Origin: an uncultured Gardnerella sp.
Lineage (GTDB): Bacteria > Actinomycetota > Actinomycetes > Actinomycetales > Bifidobacteriaceae
Assembly (NCBI GenBank): GCA_947254595.1
Contig: CAMYED010000011.1
Span: 1-23,460, forward strand
Length of the DNA: 23,460 nt
Direction: 5' to 3'
How positions within the stretch are numbered: position 1 is the first letter of the stretch; the number at the start of each line of letters is the position of its first letter. Positions 1 through 7,924 of the stretch are shown here, in pieces. A program made the position numbers and the translations under genes. The notes beneath the pieces are model-generated. The model searched no databases and was not told the origin of the DNA. It saw nothing but the letters and a program-made list of their open reading frames with translations.

Positions 1-259
1 CAGAATCCTCAATTTGCGCAGAAGACTTAGATTGCTGAGCGCCAGCATCGTACTTTCCAGAAGGATTACCACCATCATCCGCGCTCTGACCGGAATTACC
101 AGCAAACTCATCGTTCATCGGCACAGCACTCGGCTCACCACAAGCAGAAAACATAGCGGACGACGCAGCTACAATCGCAAGCGTAGCAACGGTTTTTGCA
201 ACTTTTTTAGACTTCAAATCATCATGTGAAGCATCGTGAAACATATTATCCGAAACCAT
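1..259 (-). CDS. Partial lipoprotein at the end of the iron uptake operon
   Basis: The reading frame starts at ATG 259 and runs off the left edge, leaving 86 codons. An AAAGG ribosome site lies about 10 nt upstream. A second ATG at 244 is possible. The N-terminus has lysines (residues 16-22), a hydrophobic stretch (23-37) and the lipobox FSAC with Cys40, so it should be lipidated and exposed outside the membrane. Phe at the -3 position is a little unusual. After Cys40 only a Ser/Gly/Asp-rich linker is visible, so the functional domain is missing. In the equivalent Campylobacter cluster the ABC ATPase gene is followed by thioredoxin-like proteins, which is one candidate. An FMN-binding lipoprotein served by the nearby ApbE is another. 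The sequence here does not decide between them. It lies 45 nt downstream of the ABC ATPase and is probably cotranscribed. Confidence 0.75.
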   Translation of the reverse strand, partial: MVSDNMFHDASHDDLKSKKVAKTVATLAIVAASSAMFSACGEPSAVPMNDEFAGNSGQSADDGGNPSGKYDAGAQQSKSSAQIEDS

Positions 260-304
260 AAAATCATCGCCTTTAAATCTTGTATATTTTAAAACTTCGC
301 GCAA

Positions 305-1150
305 CTAATCATCTAAATTCGCTAATTTAGGCGACTTAGTAGGCTCATGGTCTTGCAAAGCTTCCGCAACGCTTTCATCAATATGCGCACTCGTAAACGC
401 AGGCTTGCCGCCAATCGCCTCATACGCTTTGCGCGCATCCTCATTATTCCAACGCTCACCAACAAGCACACCGTGATTAAGCATAATTTCGCGATCCGCA
501 CACTGAGCAACCAAAGAATCGTGAGTTACAACAATAATCGTAGTGCCTTGATTGTGCAGCTGCTTAAACAAGTCGAGCACAATCTGCTCATTTTTTTCAT
601 CCAAATTGCCAGTCGGCTCATCCGCAAGAAGCAACTTAGGGCAGTTTATAAGCGCGCGAGCAACGCAAACACGCTGCTGTTCACCGCCCGAAAGCTGGCT
701 TGGCAAATGGTGAGCGCGGTCCTTCAAGCCAACTCGATCCAAAGCATCCATCGCTTGAGCTTCGTCAACAACAGAATGATAGTATTGCGCAACCATAACG
801 TTTTCAACTGCTGTTAAATGCGGCACAAGATAAAACTTTTGAAAAACTAAGCCAATTACGTTTTTACGAACGTCTGCAAGCTGACCAGCATTCAAATCCT
901 CAAGTTTGCGACCTTGCAAAGACACGGAACCCTTGGACGGCGAATCCATGCAGCCAATAATGTTCATAAGCGTAGTCTTGCCAGAGCCACTCGAACCAAC
1001 AATTGAAAGCCACTCACCTTCTGGCACAGTAAGCGACAAATCGTCAACCGCGCGAAGAGAGCCGTAAATCTTGGAAATATGATCCAAAGTCAACAGCATT
1101 TTTGGCTTAGAATCCGCGCCTTCCAGCTTATTTTCTACATTCTCTGTCAT
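305..1150 (-). CDS. ABC transporter ATP-binding protein (MacB/LolD type) of the iron cluster
   Basis: This 281-residue cytoplasmic ATPase should energise the two FtsX-like permeases encoded just upstream in the operon. Walker A is GSSGSGKT (52-59), the Q-loop is near Gln104, the signature is LSGGEQQR (153-160), Walker B is LLLADEPT (173-180) and the switch histidine is His210. The layout is that of the MacB/LolD family. About 60 residues beyond the core form a polar C-terminal extension of unknown role. The start at 1150 is supported by AAGGA six nt upstream. A 65-nt AT-rich gap separates it from the permease gene. In Campylobacter the equivalent ATPase belongs to the P19-FTR1 iron locus. Its exact substrate is unknown. 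It may be a mechanotransmission or reductant/iron-handling complex rather than a classical importer, since no ABC solute-binding protein gene is visible. Confidence 0.9.
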   Translation of the reverse strand: MTENVENKLEGADSKPKMLLTLDHISKIYGSLRAVDDLSLTVPEGEWLSIVGSSGSGKTTLMNIIGCMDSPSKGSVSLQGRKLEDLNAGQLADVRKNVIGLVFQKFYLVPHLTAVENVMVAQYYHSVVDEAQAMDALDRVGLKDRAHHLPSQLSGGEQQRVCVARALINCPKLLLADEPTGNLDEKNEQIVLDLFKQLHNQGTTIIVVTHDSLVAQCADREIMLNHGVLVGERWNNEDARKAYEAIGGKPAFTSAHIDESVAEALQDHEPTKSPKLANLDD

Positions 1151-1215
1151 ATTAAATCCTTATAACTCAAATCCTTAACTCAAATCTTAAATAATCCATA
1201 AATTTACGCTTAAAA

Positions 1216-2511
1216 CTATTCTTCTCGAAGCACAATCGCAGGGTCAATTTTTGAAGCGCGCAAAACAGGCGGCAACGCAGCAACGCAAGAAGCAATCAGG
1301 CTAAATGCAACAGAAAATGCAACAAGCCACCAATTCACACCCAAATCTCTAGCAAACACCATTGCTGCAAGCAAACGAGCAAACACATACCCTACTGCAG
1401 TACCAGCAATGCCGCCAACGAAACCGTACAATCCAGCTTCCGCAGTAAATTCCACGCCAATACTCTTGGCACTTGCCCCCAAAGCTTTACGCAAGCCAAT
1501 TTCGTTTCGACGCTGTTGCACAATCGAAGAAATCGTAGTACTAACGCCAACCATCATCAGCACCAAAACAACAAGCGACACAATCCAAAACAGGCTGCGA
1601 AGCATTGTAACAATACCGGTATCTGCAGCAGTAACTTTAGTAACCTGCTGAGCGCGCACACGCATAGAAGTCATATCGTTAATGCTTCGCACAACCGCAT
1701 CAACGCTAGGCGCAGAAGACGAGTAAGCAATCACGTCTGCTCCGCGCTTAACGCCAGTAAGAGTATTCACATCCGCATTAAGAGCATAGAGCATAGAATC
1801 TTCCGCGCCACCAGTGTCCAAAATGCCGCAAACGCGGAAAGTTGTGCCGTGAGTATCCATAATATCCGTTGAAACGCGGCCTTCAACAAGCTTTTGTTGA
1901 GAAGATTTTTGCGCAGACCGATCTGAAGATTTACTTGCGGACTTACTTGCAGACTTTTCTGCCGGCTTATCTGCCGGCTTATGCGAACCGTCAGTATTAT
2001 CCGAAGATCTATACGCAATAGCAATACGAGAACCTATTTTTAAGCCCATCGCCGAAGCAACATCTCGCCCAACCATCACATTTCCGCCGCTCGGCCAAGA
2101 ACCATCCACATTCCAATGCTTATTAAGCGACTTTACTGAACGCACATCAATGCCTGCTAAAACATAAGGAGCTGCATTAATACGCACGTTTTCGTAGCGA
2201 TACGTAGCAGAACGCATAGCACCTTTTGCAAGAACCATATCGTTAGTATGCAAAACCATTGCGCAATCAATACCGTTTTTCCACTCACCCTCTAAAGGAG
2301 TTACGATAATATTCGCTCCGTACGCGCGCATTTCGTCGCTCATCTGTTGAGGCACAACAAGGCAGATTGCAGCCAAACAAAACAGCGTAGCAGCACCAAC
2401 AAGAGTTGCAATAACAGCCATTAAAGCACGCGATTTTCGGCGAAATACCGCGCTAAATAGCATGGTTATAAACATTGAATTGTTGGAAGTCATATAAGAT
2501 TTACCTGCCAT
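1216..2511 (-). CDS. FtsX/MacB-like ABC permease, second of the pair
   Basis: This 431-residue membrane protein has one N-terminal membrane segment (roughly residues 28-55), a large extracytoplasmic domain, and a C-terminal FtsX domain of about three membrane segments ending in a conserved-looking DPAIVLREE tail. The start is ATG 2511 because GGAGGT sits five nt upstream; an in-frame codon at 2535 would give a longer form but has no ribosome site. The start codon lies inside the 3' end of the preceding permease gene (11-nt overlap), so translation is probably coupled. The extracytoplasmic domain carries a low-complexity run of four-residue repeats of the type A-x-K-S/P, encoded by 12-bp DNA repeats near 1902-1984. 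This is not typical of the family. It probably heterodimerises with the neighbouring permease. Confidence 0.88.
   Translation of the reverse strand: MAGKSYMTSNNSMFITMLFSAVFRRKSRALMAVIATLVGAATLFCLAAICLVVPQQMSDEMRAYGANIIVTPLEGEWKNGIDCAMVLHTNDMVLAKGAMRSATYRYENVRINAAPYVLAGIDVRSVKSLNKHWNVDGSWPSGGNVMVGRDVASAMGLKIGSRIAIAYRSSDNTDGSHKPADKPAEKSASKSASKSSDRSAQKSSQQKLVEGRVSTDIMDTHGTTFRVCGILDTGGAEDSMLYALNADVNTLTGVKRGADVIAYSSSAPSVDAVVRSINDMTSMRVRAQQVTKVTAADTGIVTMLRSLFWIVSLVVLVLMMVGVSTTISSIVQQRRNEIGLRKALGASAKSIGVEFTAEAGLYGFVGGIAGTAVGYVFARLLAAMVFARDLGVNWWLVAFSVAFSLIASCVAALPPVLRASKIDPAIVLREE
1902..1984 (-). repeat. In-frame 12-bp repeats coding A-x-K-S/P tetrapeptides
   Basis: Inside the permease gene the codons repeat about six times in 12-bp steps, giving ADKP, AEKS, ASKS, ASKS, SDRS and AQKS. 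The segment sits in the extracytoplasmic domain. Similar tetrapeptides occur in the LPXTG protein at 13609-13727. Such repeats can gain or lose units without changing frame. Confidence 0.8.
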
Positions 2512-3835
2512 GAAGCACCTCCGCAGGACGCACACTCAAAATCGAACGAATCGACGAGCCTGCAGCCGCAAGCACAGTCAACGCAAGCAGCACAAACACA
2601 AGCACAAACACCATCGGTCGGAACAAAATCGCAGAACCAAACACCGTAAAACCAATAATCTGAGCCACCGCAAATCCCAAAACCATGCCGAGTAGCGCTC
2701 CGCCAAGCGCAATAACCGCAGTTTCCATAAGCATAAGACGAGCAACAGCACCATCACGCGCACCCAAAGCCTTAAGCAAGGCAAGCTCACCAGAACGTTC
2801 AGAAATTGAAGCAGCCATAAGATTTGCCACAGCAACAGCAGCAGCAATCAAACTCAACGCAGTCATCAAAACCATAACAGCGCGCGTCTTATTTAACACG
2901 TTACCCTGCAGCGCCGCAACTTGACGAACCTGCTTTGCAACAGCCCCAGGAATTACCTCCTCAATTTGGTAAGTAATAGAACTCGGGTAAGCAGTGCAAT
3001 ACCAAGTCTCCCACTCTTCCTGGCTTAAAGCCGCCGGATTTTTAGCAGCCTTACGCGCTAAATCATTTTCCGGAGTTGTAAGCGCCTTTACTTCAATCAA
3101 ATCAGCCATATTCGGCTTATTTGCAAGGTTTTGAGCGTCACTAGAACTTGCGTAAATTGCATTATTGTCGTCGTCACCAGAATCGTATACGCCAACTAAG
3201 CGCAACGAAACCTCGCGTCCGTCACGAAGCAAATGCAAACGCTGGCCAAGTTTTAAGTGCAAACGTTCCGCTAGATTCACGCCGACCATTGCTTCTGATT
3301 GATTATCTTTTGCCCAACGACCCGAGCGAATCTTCCACCACGAACGCAAACCTTGAACTCCAACAACAGTTGTTTCACCAGAAGCCAGCGCAAGCTTGCG
3401 ATTAAACCAAGTTCCAACAATCGGCACCACAGTTTTAGTAGAAGAATTTGCTTCAAGATTTGCGTGAACTTTTATTTTCGGCGCAAAATTCGTAATATTG
3501 AACGCCCAAAAAATCATCTTAATTTTTGCAGCATCCGATTCCTTCAAAAAAGCAGTAGACTCTTGGCTTTCGGCAGTTGCTAAATTATGCAAAGAAGCAG
3601 CATCTTCCTGCTCGCGAGACGCATACAAATCATTCACAACAGCGCTAGATTTTGGCTGAACAACAATATTCGAACCGTACGAACTAAGCTCGGCGTTAAT
3701 CTTGTCTCCAACGTCGTACACAACGCTAAGCATTGCAACACTTACGCACGCACTTAAGCACACTACAAGCGCAATCAGCAGACGCTTTTTTATTTGTCGC
3801 ACAAGAGATCGAGCAACCATGCGCATCATAAACAT
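2501..3835 (-). CDS. FtsX/MacB-like ABC permease, first of the pair
   Basis: This 444-residue membrane protein has a basic N-terminus, one membrane segment (about residues 17-42), an extracytoplasmic domain of about 270 residues, and three C-terminal membrane segments (about 325-430) of the FtsX type. GGAG lies eight nt before ATG 3835; further ATGs at codons 3, 4 and 6 make the exact start uncertain. A WYCTAYPSSI stretch precedes the FtsX domain. The gene follows the DUF2318 gene by 12 nt and overlaps the next permease gene by 11 nt. Its position between a DUF2318 gene and an ABC ATPase gene matches the Campylobacter P19-FTR1 locus. The family link to MacB/FtsX is clear; the role in iron handling is inferred from context. 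Confidence 0.88.
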   Translation of the reverse strand: MFMMRMVARSLVRQIKKRLLIALVVCLSACVSVAMLSVVYDVGDKINAELSSYGSNIVVQPKSSAVVNDLYASREQEDAASLHNLATAESQESTAFLKESDAAKIKMIFWAFNITNFAPKIKVHANLEANSSTKTVVPIVGTWFNRKLALASGETTVVGVQGLRSWWKIRSGRWAKDNQSEAMVGVNLAERLHLKLGQRLHLLRDGREVSLRLVGVYDSGDDDNNAIYASSSDAQNLANKPNMADLIEVKALTTPENDLARKAAKNPAALSQEEWETWYCTAYPSSITYQIEEVIPGAVAKQVRQVAALQGNVLNKTRAVMVLMTALSLIAAAVAVANLMAASISERSGELALLKALGARDGAVARLMLMETAVIALGGALLGMVLGFAVAQIIGFTVFGSAILFRPMVFVLVFVLLALTVLAAAGSSIRSILSVRPAEVLHGR

Positions 3836-3847
3836 TTGCGTTGCTCC

Positions 3848-5119
3848 TTACTTAAAGTGCGAACTAAGCACGTCTAAATCAGCAGTATGAATTGTGATTT
3901 TGCCATGCCCAGCCTTGTACGGGAACGGAATCGGATTGCAACCACCCTTAAAACCAATAGTTGCTAAGTTAATTGCTACGTCGCATTTTCTACAAATAAT
4001 CTTACCGTCTTTTTCGTAGTATCCTGCGTCTCCACAGTTTTCGCAAGCATCCAAGCCAACGCCGTACGCTCCACCATTCTTTTTAATGATTATAAAGCGC
4101 ATAACAGTGCCGTCTTTTGCTTTGTATTGGAAGCGATGAAGGTGGCCGTCTGAAATTTGCACAAAGTTGATAGTTGCCACACCATCGTGCAATTCGTACG
4201 GTTCAGGCGGTGTTAAAGTTGGCTTAATATTCATAACAGACACGCCTACAGTAAGCGTAAGTATTACGGTAACAGCAGCCAAAAGTGCTGCGAGCGCAGA
4301 CTTTCGAGATTTCCGCTTAAATGCTCGCTTTGTGCGAATTTCTGCAGCATTTTCGCCAACTACTGCCGTCTTAAAACCGATTACGAGAGAAGCAACTGCA
4401 GGAATCAAAAATACGCTAATTTGCGCCATAATCATCAGCGGATTATTGTTAATCAGCCAAACAAGCACGCTGAAAGAAAAGTCGTCAATATAAAGCAGAA
4501 TGCTTCCTTGCATAATCTGCAAAAGTGAAGTTACGTGCTGCACAAGCAGAATAATCATGCTGAGCACAATCGCAATTTTGAAGGAAATTGCGTTAGACGT
4601 GACCCGCAAAGAACGCACCATAAGACTTAAGCAAATTGCTGCAATAATACCAATTACGAATCCGAGCGCGCGAAGTAGCATGTCGGATGTAAAAGGAGGT
4701 GTGCTTGAATCTACAAAAATTGTAAGCTGTAGAATAACGTCCGGAAGCGCATAAAATACGGTAAGTGCTAGCGCGCACGCGCCAATTGCGTTACTTATAT
4801 GCATTAAAAGTGGGTGCTCGCGCCAGTTTTCAACAGTTTTACGAGAACGAATTACAACCGCAATCGCTGCAATATCAAAAGGAACTGCAACGCATAGCGC
4901 AGGCATGTTAATAAAGTTGCGTTGATTAATTACTACGCTTGCGCGAAGAATCGCAAAAATAAGTGCAGCAACCGTTCCAACCGACAGGCCGTACAATCTC
5001 CAGCGCGCACTTAAAGGCTTATCTCGCCCCTCACCAACCGTAAGCGAGGCACTTAAGCCCATCGTAAGTAGCGTAAGAGGGAGTAGCCCAGGCATAACTG
5101 CTACGAACAGTCTGAGCAT
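3848..5119 (-). CDS. DUF2318 integral membrane protein with CxxC/CxxC tail
   Basis: This 423-residue protein has about eight or nine hydrophobic segments over residues 1-295 and an extracytoplasmic C-terminal domain. That domain carries CENC (Cys359, Cys362), CRKC (Cys376, Cys379), then TIGFKGGCNPIPF with Cys394, which is the DUF2318 signature. A HLHRF segment lies near 326-330. The cysteines are in a metal-binding or redox arrangement, and the family is described as Fe-S-containing or metal-binding. AGGAGG five nt before ATG 5119 fixes the start. DUF2318 genes are regularly found beside FTR1 and P19 genes, so a part in oxidising, reducing or passing on iron is likely. The actual reaction is not known to me. 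Confidence 0.88.
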   Translation of the reverse strand: MLRLFVAVMPGLLPLTLLTMGLSASLTVGEGRDKPLSARWRLYGLSVGTVAALIFAILRASVVINQRNFINMPALCVAVPFDIAAIAVVIRSRKTVENWREHPLLMHISNAIGACALALTVFYALPDVILQLTIFVDSSTPPFTSDMLLRALGFVIGIIAAICLSLMVRSLRVTSNAISFKIAIVLSMIILLVQHVTSLLQIMQGSILLYIDDFSFSVLVWLINNNPLMIMAQISVFLIPAVASLVIGFKTAVVGENAAEIRTKRAFKRKSRKSALAALLAAVTVILTLTVGVSVMNIKPTLTPPEPYELHDGVATINFVQISDGHLHRFQYKAKDGTVMRFIIIKKNGGAYGVGLDACENCGDAGYYEKDGKIICRKCDVAINLATIGFKGGCNPIPFPYKAGHGKITIHTADLDVLSSHFK

Positions 5120-5190
5120 AACTCCCTCCTTTGCTATCAGTTACAATCTATTATTCAATAGTTTCTAATATTTATTAATAATCACTAATT

Positions 5191-5230
5191 GTTATTACTA
5201 ACTATTACTAATTATTACTAACTATTACTA
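5191..5230. repeat. 10-bp AT-rich tandem repeat after the P19 gene
   Basis: Four units of the form (a/g)(c/t)TATTACTA repeat at exactly 10 bp (starts 5191, 5201, 5211, 5221). The last one includes the stop codon of the P19-type gene (5228-5230). The spacer between the P19 and DUF2318 genes is 108 bp and very AT-rich. No stable hairpin is visible. Confidence 0.8.
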
Positions 5231-5872
5231 CCACTGACGAGGAGTGTACTTCCAGTCGTCGAATGTGGCCTTGATTGGCTCAGTCCAGAAGCGGCCGGTT
5301 ACGCCGGTAGCAGGATCGACGTGAAGCATCCAACCCTTCTTTTCTGGGGACTCGACCGAAAGCACGAGCTTGTAGTTTCCAGCCTTGTCGAGCTTAACGT
5401 TTGCACCGTAGTGAGGACCATCGGAAGCATTCATCTGCATGAAAGTACCCTTAACAACAGATTCACCGCTTGCCTTGTCAACAATCTCATAGTTCACGGT
5501 CAAATCTGGAATGAACTCGCCCTTACCGTAGCCGAGCTTCGTGCCTTTTTGGTTAGCATGAATATCTGCCTCAAGGTGGAAGCTAGCTTCCGAAGCCTTC
5601 AAACCCATGCCAGCTGGAACCATATCCACTGGCTGGAAGTAAACTGCACCGATTGTCAGAGGACCAATGTTTTGATCCTGGTGAGGGCCAACTGGCACCT
5701 CTTCGAAGCCCTTATCGCCGCCTTTGTCGTCAGCCTTGTCGTCAGCCTTCTGCTCGGTTGCCTGTGACTTAGAAGCAGACTTTGCGGAATTTCCGTTAGA
5801 ACCACAGCCGGCAAGCGCAAGCACACCTGCAAGAGCCAAAGCTGCAATTGCCATCATTTTTTTATTCTTCAT
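5228..5872 (-). CDS. P19/Tp34-type iron-binding lipoprotein
   Basis: This 214-residue exported lipoprotein has a short basic start, a hydrophobic stretch and the lipobox LAGC (Cys23). A charged linker with repeated KADDK units (about 32-56) precedes the folded domain. The domain shows the hallmarks of the P19/FetP/Tp34 family: FHLEADIHA (98-106), GYGKGEFIP (114-122) and FMQMNASDGPHYG (144-156). Family members bind copper and iron through Met and His residues, here probably Met89, His99, His105 and His154, together with Glu101. The partner is the FTR1 permease encoded just upstream, to which iron is thought to be delivered. AAGG six nt before ATG 5872 supports the start. Homologues are about 170-210 residues, so the gene is full length. 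Confidence 0.93.
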   Translation of the reverse strand: MKNKKMMAIAALALAGVLALAGCGSNGNSAKSASKSQATEQKADDKADDKGGDKGFEEVPVGPHQDQNIGPLTIGAVYFQPVDMVPAGMGLKASEASFHLEADIHANQKGTKLGYGKGEFIPDLTVNYEIVDKASGESVVKGTFMQMNASDGPHYGANVKLDKAGNYKLVLSVESPEKKGWMLHVDPATGVTGRFWTEPIKATFDDWKYTPRQW

Positions 5873-5999
5873 ATCTAACCTTTTCTATTGGTTAATTATT
5901 GACTTGTTTTTTTATTATTTATTTTTAATTTTGATTTTTAATTTTGCTTGATTGTTAGTCTGATTTTTGATTTTTAGTTTTGGTTTTTATTTTTGCTTT
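5873..5999 (-). other. A-rich leader between the FTR1 and P19 genes
   Basis: This 127-bp spacer is almost only T on the plus strand, so the transcript would be A-rich and nearly free of G until the AAGG site of the P19 gene. Units like TTTTTAATTTTG recur. No terminator hairpin is seen, so cotranscription is plausible. Such leaders are usually unstructured and can favour ribosome loading. Confidence 0.6.
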
Positions 6000-7721
6000 T
6001 TAATTTTGTTGAGTATCCGCACGCTTTCCGCGGCTTCGCACAATAGATACGCAAAGTAGCAAAATCACGACGATTGCAGCAACAATCTGAGCCGTAATCG
6101 TTTCTACATACGGATAGAATCCAAGCCAATCGTTAGTTGGCAAGCCTTGAATATACATACCCGCGAGCGCATCACCCTCAATAAGAGCATGCACGCCACC
6201 GCCGGCAAAAATCACCACAAGCACAGACATAAGAGCACTTGTGCCGGTAAAGAATGGGCGAATTGGTATGCGAACGGAAGCAAAACGAATAAGCAAGAAT
6301 ATAACTACCAGAACTGCAGCCGCCGCAACAAAACCGCCCCAAATCAGGGAGTCAGCTCCGCTTGAAACAGCAAAAATAGCCTGATAGAAGATTACAGTTT
6401 CTGCACCTTCACGGAACACCGCAAGGAAACTAAGCAGCGCGAGTGAAATCAGGCTGCCTTTAGACACTGCAGCCGTAGTCTGATCACTAATATACTTATT
6501 CCACGCTTGTACGGAAGAACGCGAAATCATCCAGTTGCTTGTGTAAAGAAGCATAAGCATTGCAAACAGTGCAACCACGCCTTCTGTAATCTCTTGCTGA
6601 GGTCCAGAACCGTTGAAAAGTAAGCCAAACAGAGCTGCAACAATCAACGAAGCCACAATACCGGCAGCAAGTCCTAAGTAAATGTACTTAACCATGTTTT
6701 TGTGGCCGGATTTAATCAGGTACGCAATAATTGCGGCAACAACCAGCAGCGCTTCCAAGCCTTCACGAAGCAAAATTACAAAAGCCTGACCGAAAGAACT
6801 GGTTATAAACTGCATAAACGGATTCGCGTTTGAAGATGTGCCGCCGTCAAGTTTCGCAGAATCTTCAATAAGCATTGCTTTAAGATCCGTTACGAACTTT
6901 TTAGCTTGTTCAATCGTATTGCCGTTGTTCATTGCTTGACGGCACTCTTTGAATTGATATTCTACAGTTGAAACGCGGCTTCCACTTATTGCGTTCATTA
7001 CGTTCTTTTCAAAGCCGAGCTTTTCGTAATACTGGTAGTAGGCTTCGTTAATTAAATCAACTGCCGTTGCGACTTGAGACTTGTTTCCTTTTGCTGATTT
7101 GTAGGTTGCAACAGATTTGTCGAGAATAACGTTCATTTCTCGCGCAACTTGGCTCCATGTGCGACCATTGCGCCCAAGATTTTTCTTTTTTGCAGCGTCG
7201 AGCTTTTTGCGTTCTGCTTTGATTTGCGCACGAAGTTTTTGCGCGTAAATATTCGGCTTATCTAACTTAGCGTTTGAGTCGAGCTGAGCTGCAGTTTGCG
7301 CAACGTCTTCTGAAAGAGCCTTCGAAACTGCGCTTATTTGCGATCCTTGATTTTGTTGATACACAAGCGTTTGCAGCTGCTGGAATTGATCGCTTTGCAA
7401 CTGAACTTTGTTCTGTCCAAAAGTATCTCTCACAACAGTAATCATGTTCGAAGCAACGTAAACGGAATTGTAAGCTGCCTGGAATCTAGTTGCAGCACCG
7501 GAATTATTACCGTTATTGTATTCAGTTTGTCCTTGTTGAAATTCGTCATCTATTGCTTTGGAAACGGCAGACCAACTAGCATACGAACGATCTGCATCTG
7601 TTGCGAAAGCTGGCGTAGTTATAGCAAACGAGCTTATAACGAAACTCACTAACATGCACACAGCCAGCATCAGCGCAGCCAAATCACGAACAATTCGGCG
7701 CACTTTTACACATGCGCGCAT
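6000..7721 (-). CDS. FTR1-family high-affinity iron permease with extracytoplasmic N-terminal domain
   Basis: The 573-residue protein has a signal peptide (residues 1-40, cleavage near AFA), a largely helical extracytoplasmic domain (about 41-300) and about seven membrane segments (about 308-565). The two iron-permease motifs are present: REGLE (319-323) and REGAE (437-441). Each follows the family R-E-G-x-E pattern whose glutamates carry iron. The N-terminal domain resembles that of other bacterial FTR1 proteins with an exported sensing or binding part. GAGGAG five nt before ATG 7721 fixes the start. It is the first gene of the iron operon and is preceded by a 203-bp promoter region with two palindromes. 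Partner proteins are the P19-type lipoprotein and probably the DUF2318 and ABC proteins. Confidence 0.94.
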   Translation of the reverse strand: MRACVKVRRIVRDLAALMLAVCMLVSFVISSFAITTPAFATDADRSYASWSAVSKAIDDEFQQGQTEYNNGNNSGAATRFQAAYNSVYVASNMITVVRDTFGQNKVQLQSDQFQQLQTLVYQQNQGSQISAVSKALSEDVAQTAAQLDSNAKLDKPNIYAQKLRAQIKAERKKLDAAKKKNLGRNGRTWSQVAREMNVILDKSVATYKSAKGNKSQVATAVDLINEAYYQYYEKLGFEKNVMNAISGSRVSTVEYQFKECRQAMNNGNTIEQAKKFVTDLKAMLIEDSAKLDGGTSSNANPFMQFITSSFGQAFVILLREGLEALLVVAAIIAYLIKSGHKNMVKYIYLGLAAGIVASLIVAALFGLLFNGSGPQQEITEGVVALFAMLMLLYTSNWMISRSSVQAWNKYISDQTTAAVSKGSLISLALLSFLAVFREGAETVIFYQAIFAVSSGADSLIWGGFVAAAAVLVVIFLLIRFASVRIPIRPFFTGTSALMSVLVVIFAGGGVHALIEGDALAGMYIQGLPTNDWLGFYPYVETITAQIVAAIVVILLLCVSIVRSRGKRADTQQN

Positions 7722-7831
7722 AACATCTCCTCGCGTATTCTTACACTTCTACTTCTCAATGTGCTCTACCCCAATCGAGCACTCCCAACTAAAACTTGCC
7801 ATCAAGGGCCCCACAGGTACATAATATCGAC

Positions 7832-7850
7832 ATATCAAGTAGATTGATAT
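7832..7850. promoter_or_regulatory. Second palindrome in the iron operon promoter
   Basis: ATATCAA and TTGATAT face each other across GTAGA. The half-site TTGATA also occurs in the larger palindrome 40 bp away, so both could bind one regulator. On the minus strand a TATTAT hexamer lies a few bases further downstream, so a repressor here could block RNA polymerase. This is inference. Confidence 0.45.
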
Positions 7851-7889
7851 AGTTCGGAGCAAAAAACACGCAAATATTACAAAAATGAT

Positions 7890-7911
7890 ATTGATAACGA
7901 TAATTATCAAT
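7890..7911. promoter_or_regulatory. Fur-box-like palindrome upstream of the iron operon
   Basis: ATTGATAA and TTATCAAT flank CGATAA, giving a 22-bp site with perfect 8-bp arms. It resembles the Fur consensus built from GATAAT-type hexamers. It lies about 170 bp before the FTR1 start and 13 bp after the apbE stop. Iron-dependent repression of the operon is the obvious reading. The regulator itself is not in the window; a DtxR/IdeR-type protein would normally prefer a different, more GC-rich site. Confidence 0.6.
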
Positions 7912-7924
7912 CTTTTTTCTGTGA

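Noticed and set aside
347..817. Plus-strand frame of 156 codons opposite the ABC ATPase gene
   Set aside because: It is a shadow of the ATPase, which has all the motifs of its family. The same holds for the other long antisense frames in the window.
7890..7911. Reading the palindrome as the apbE terminator
   Set aside because: The stem is short and almost all A/T, and only a short T-run follows. Its similarity to a Fur box and its place at the promoter fit an operator better, though a double role is possible.
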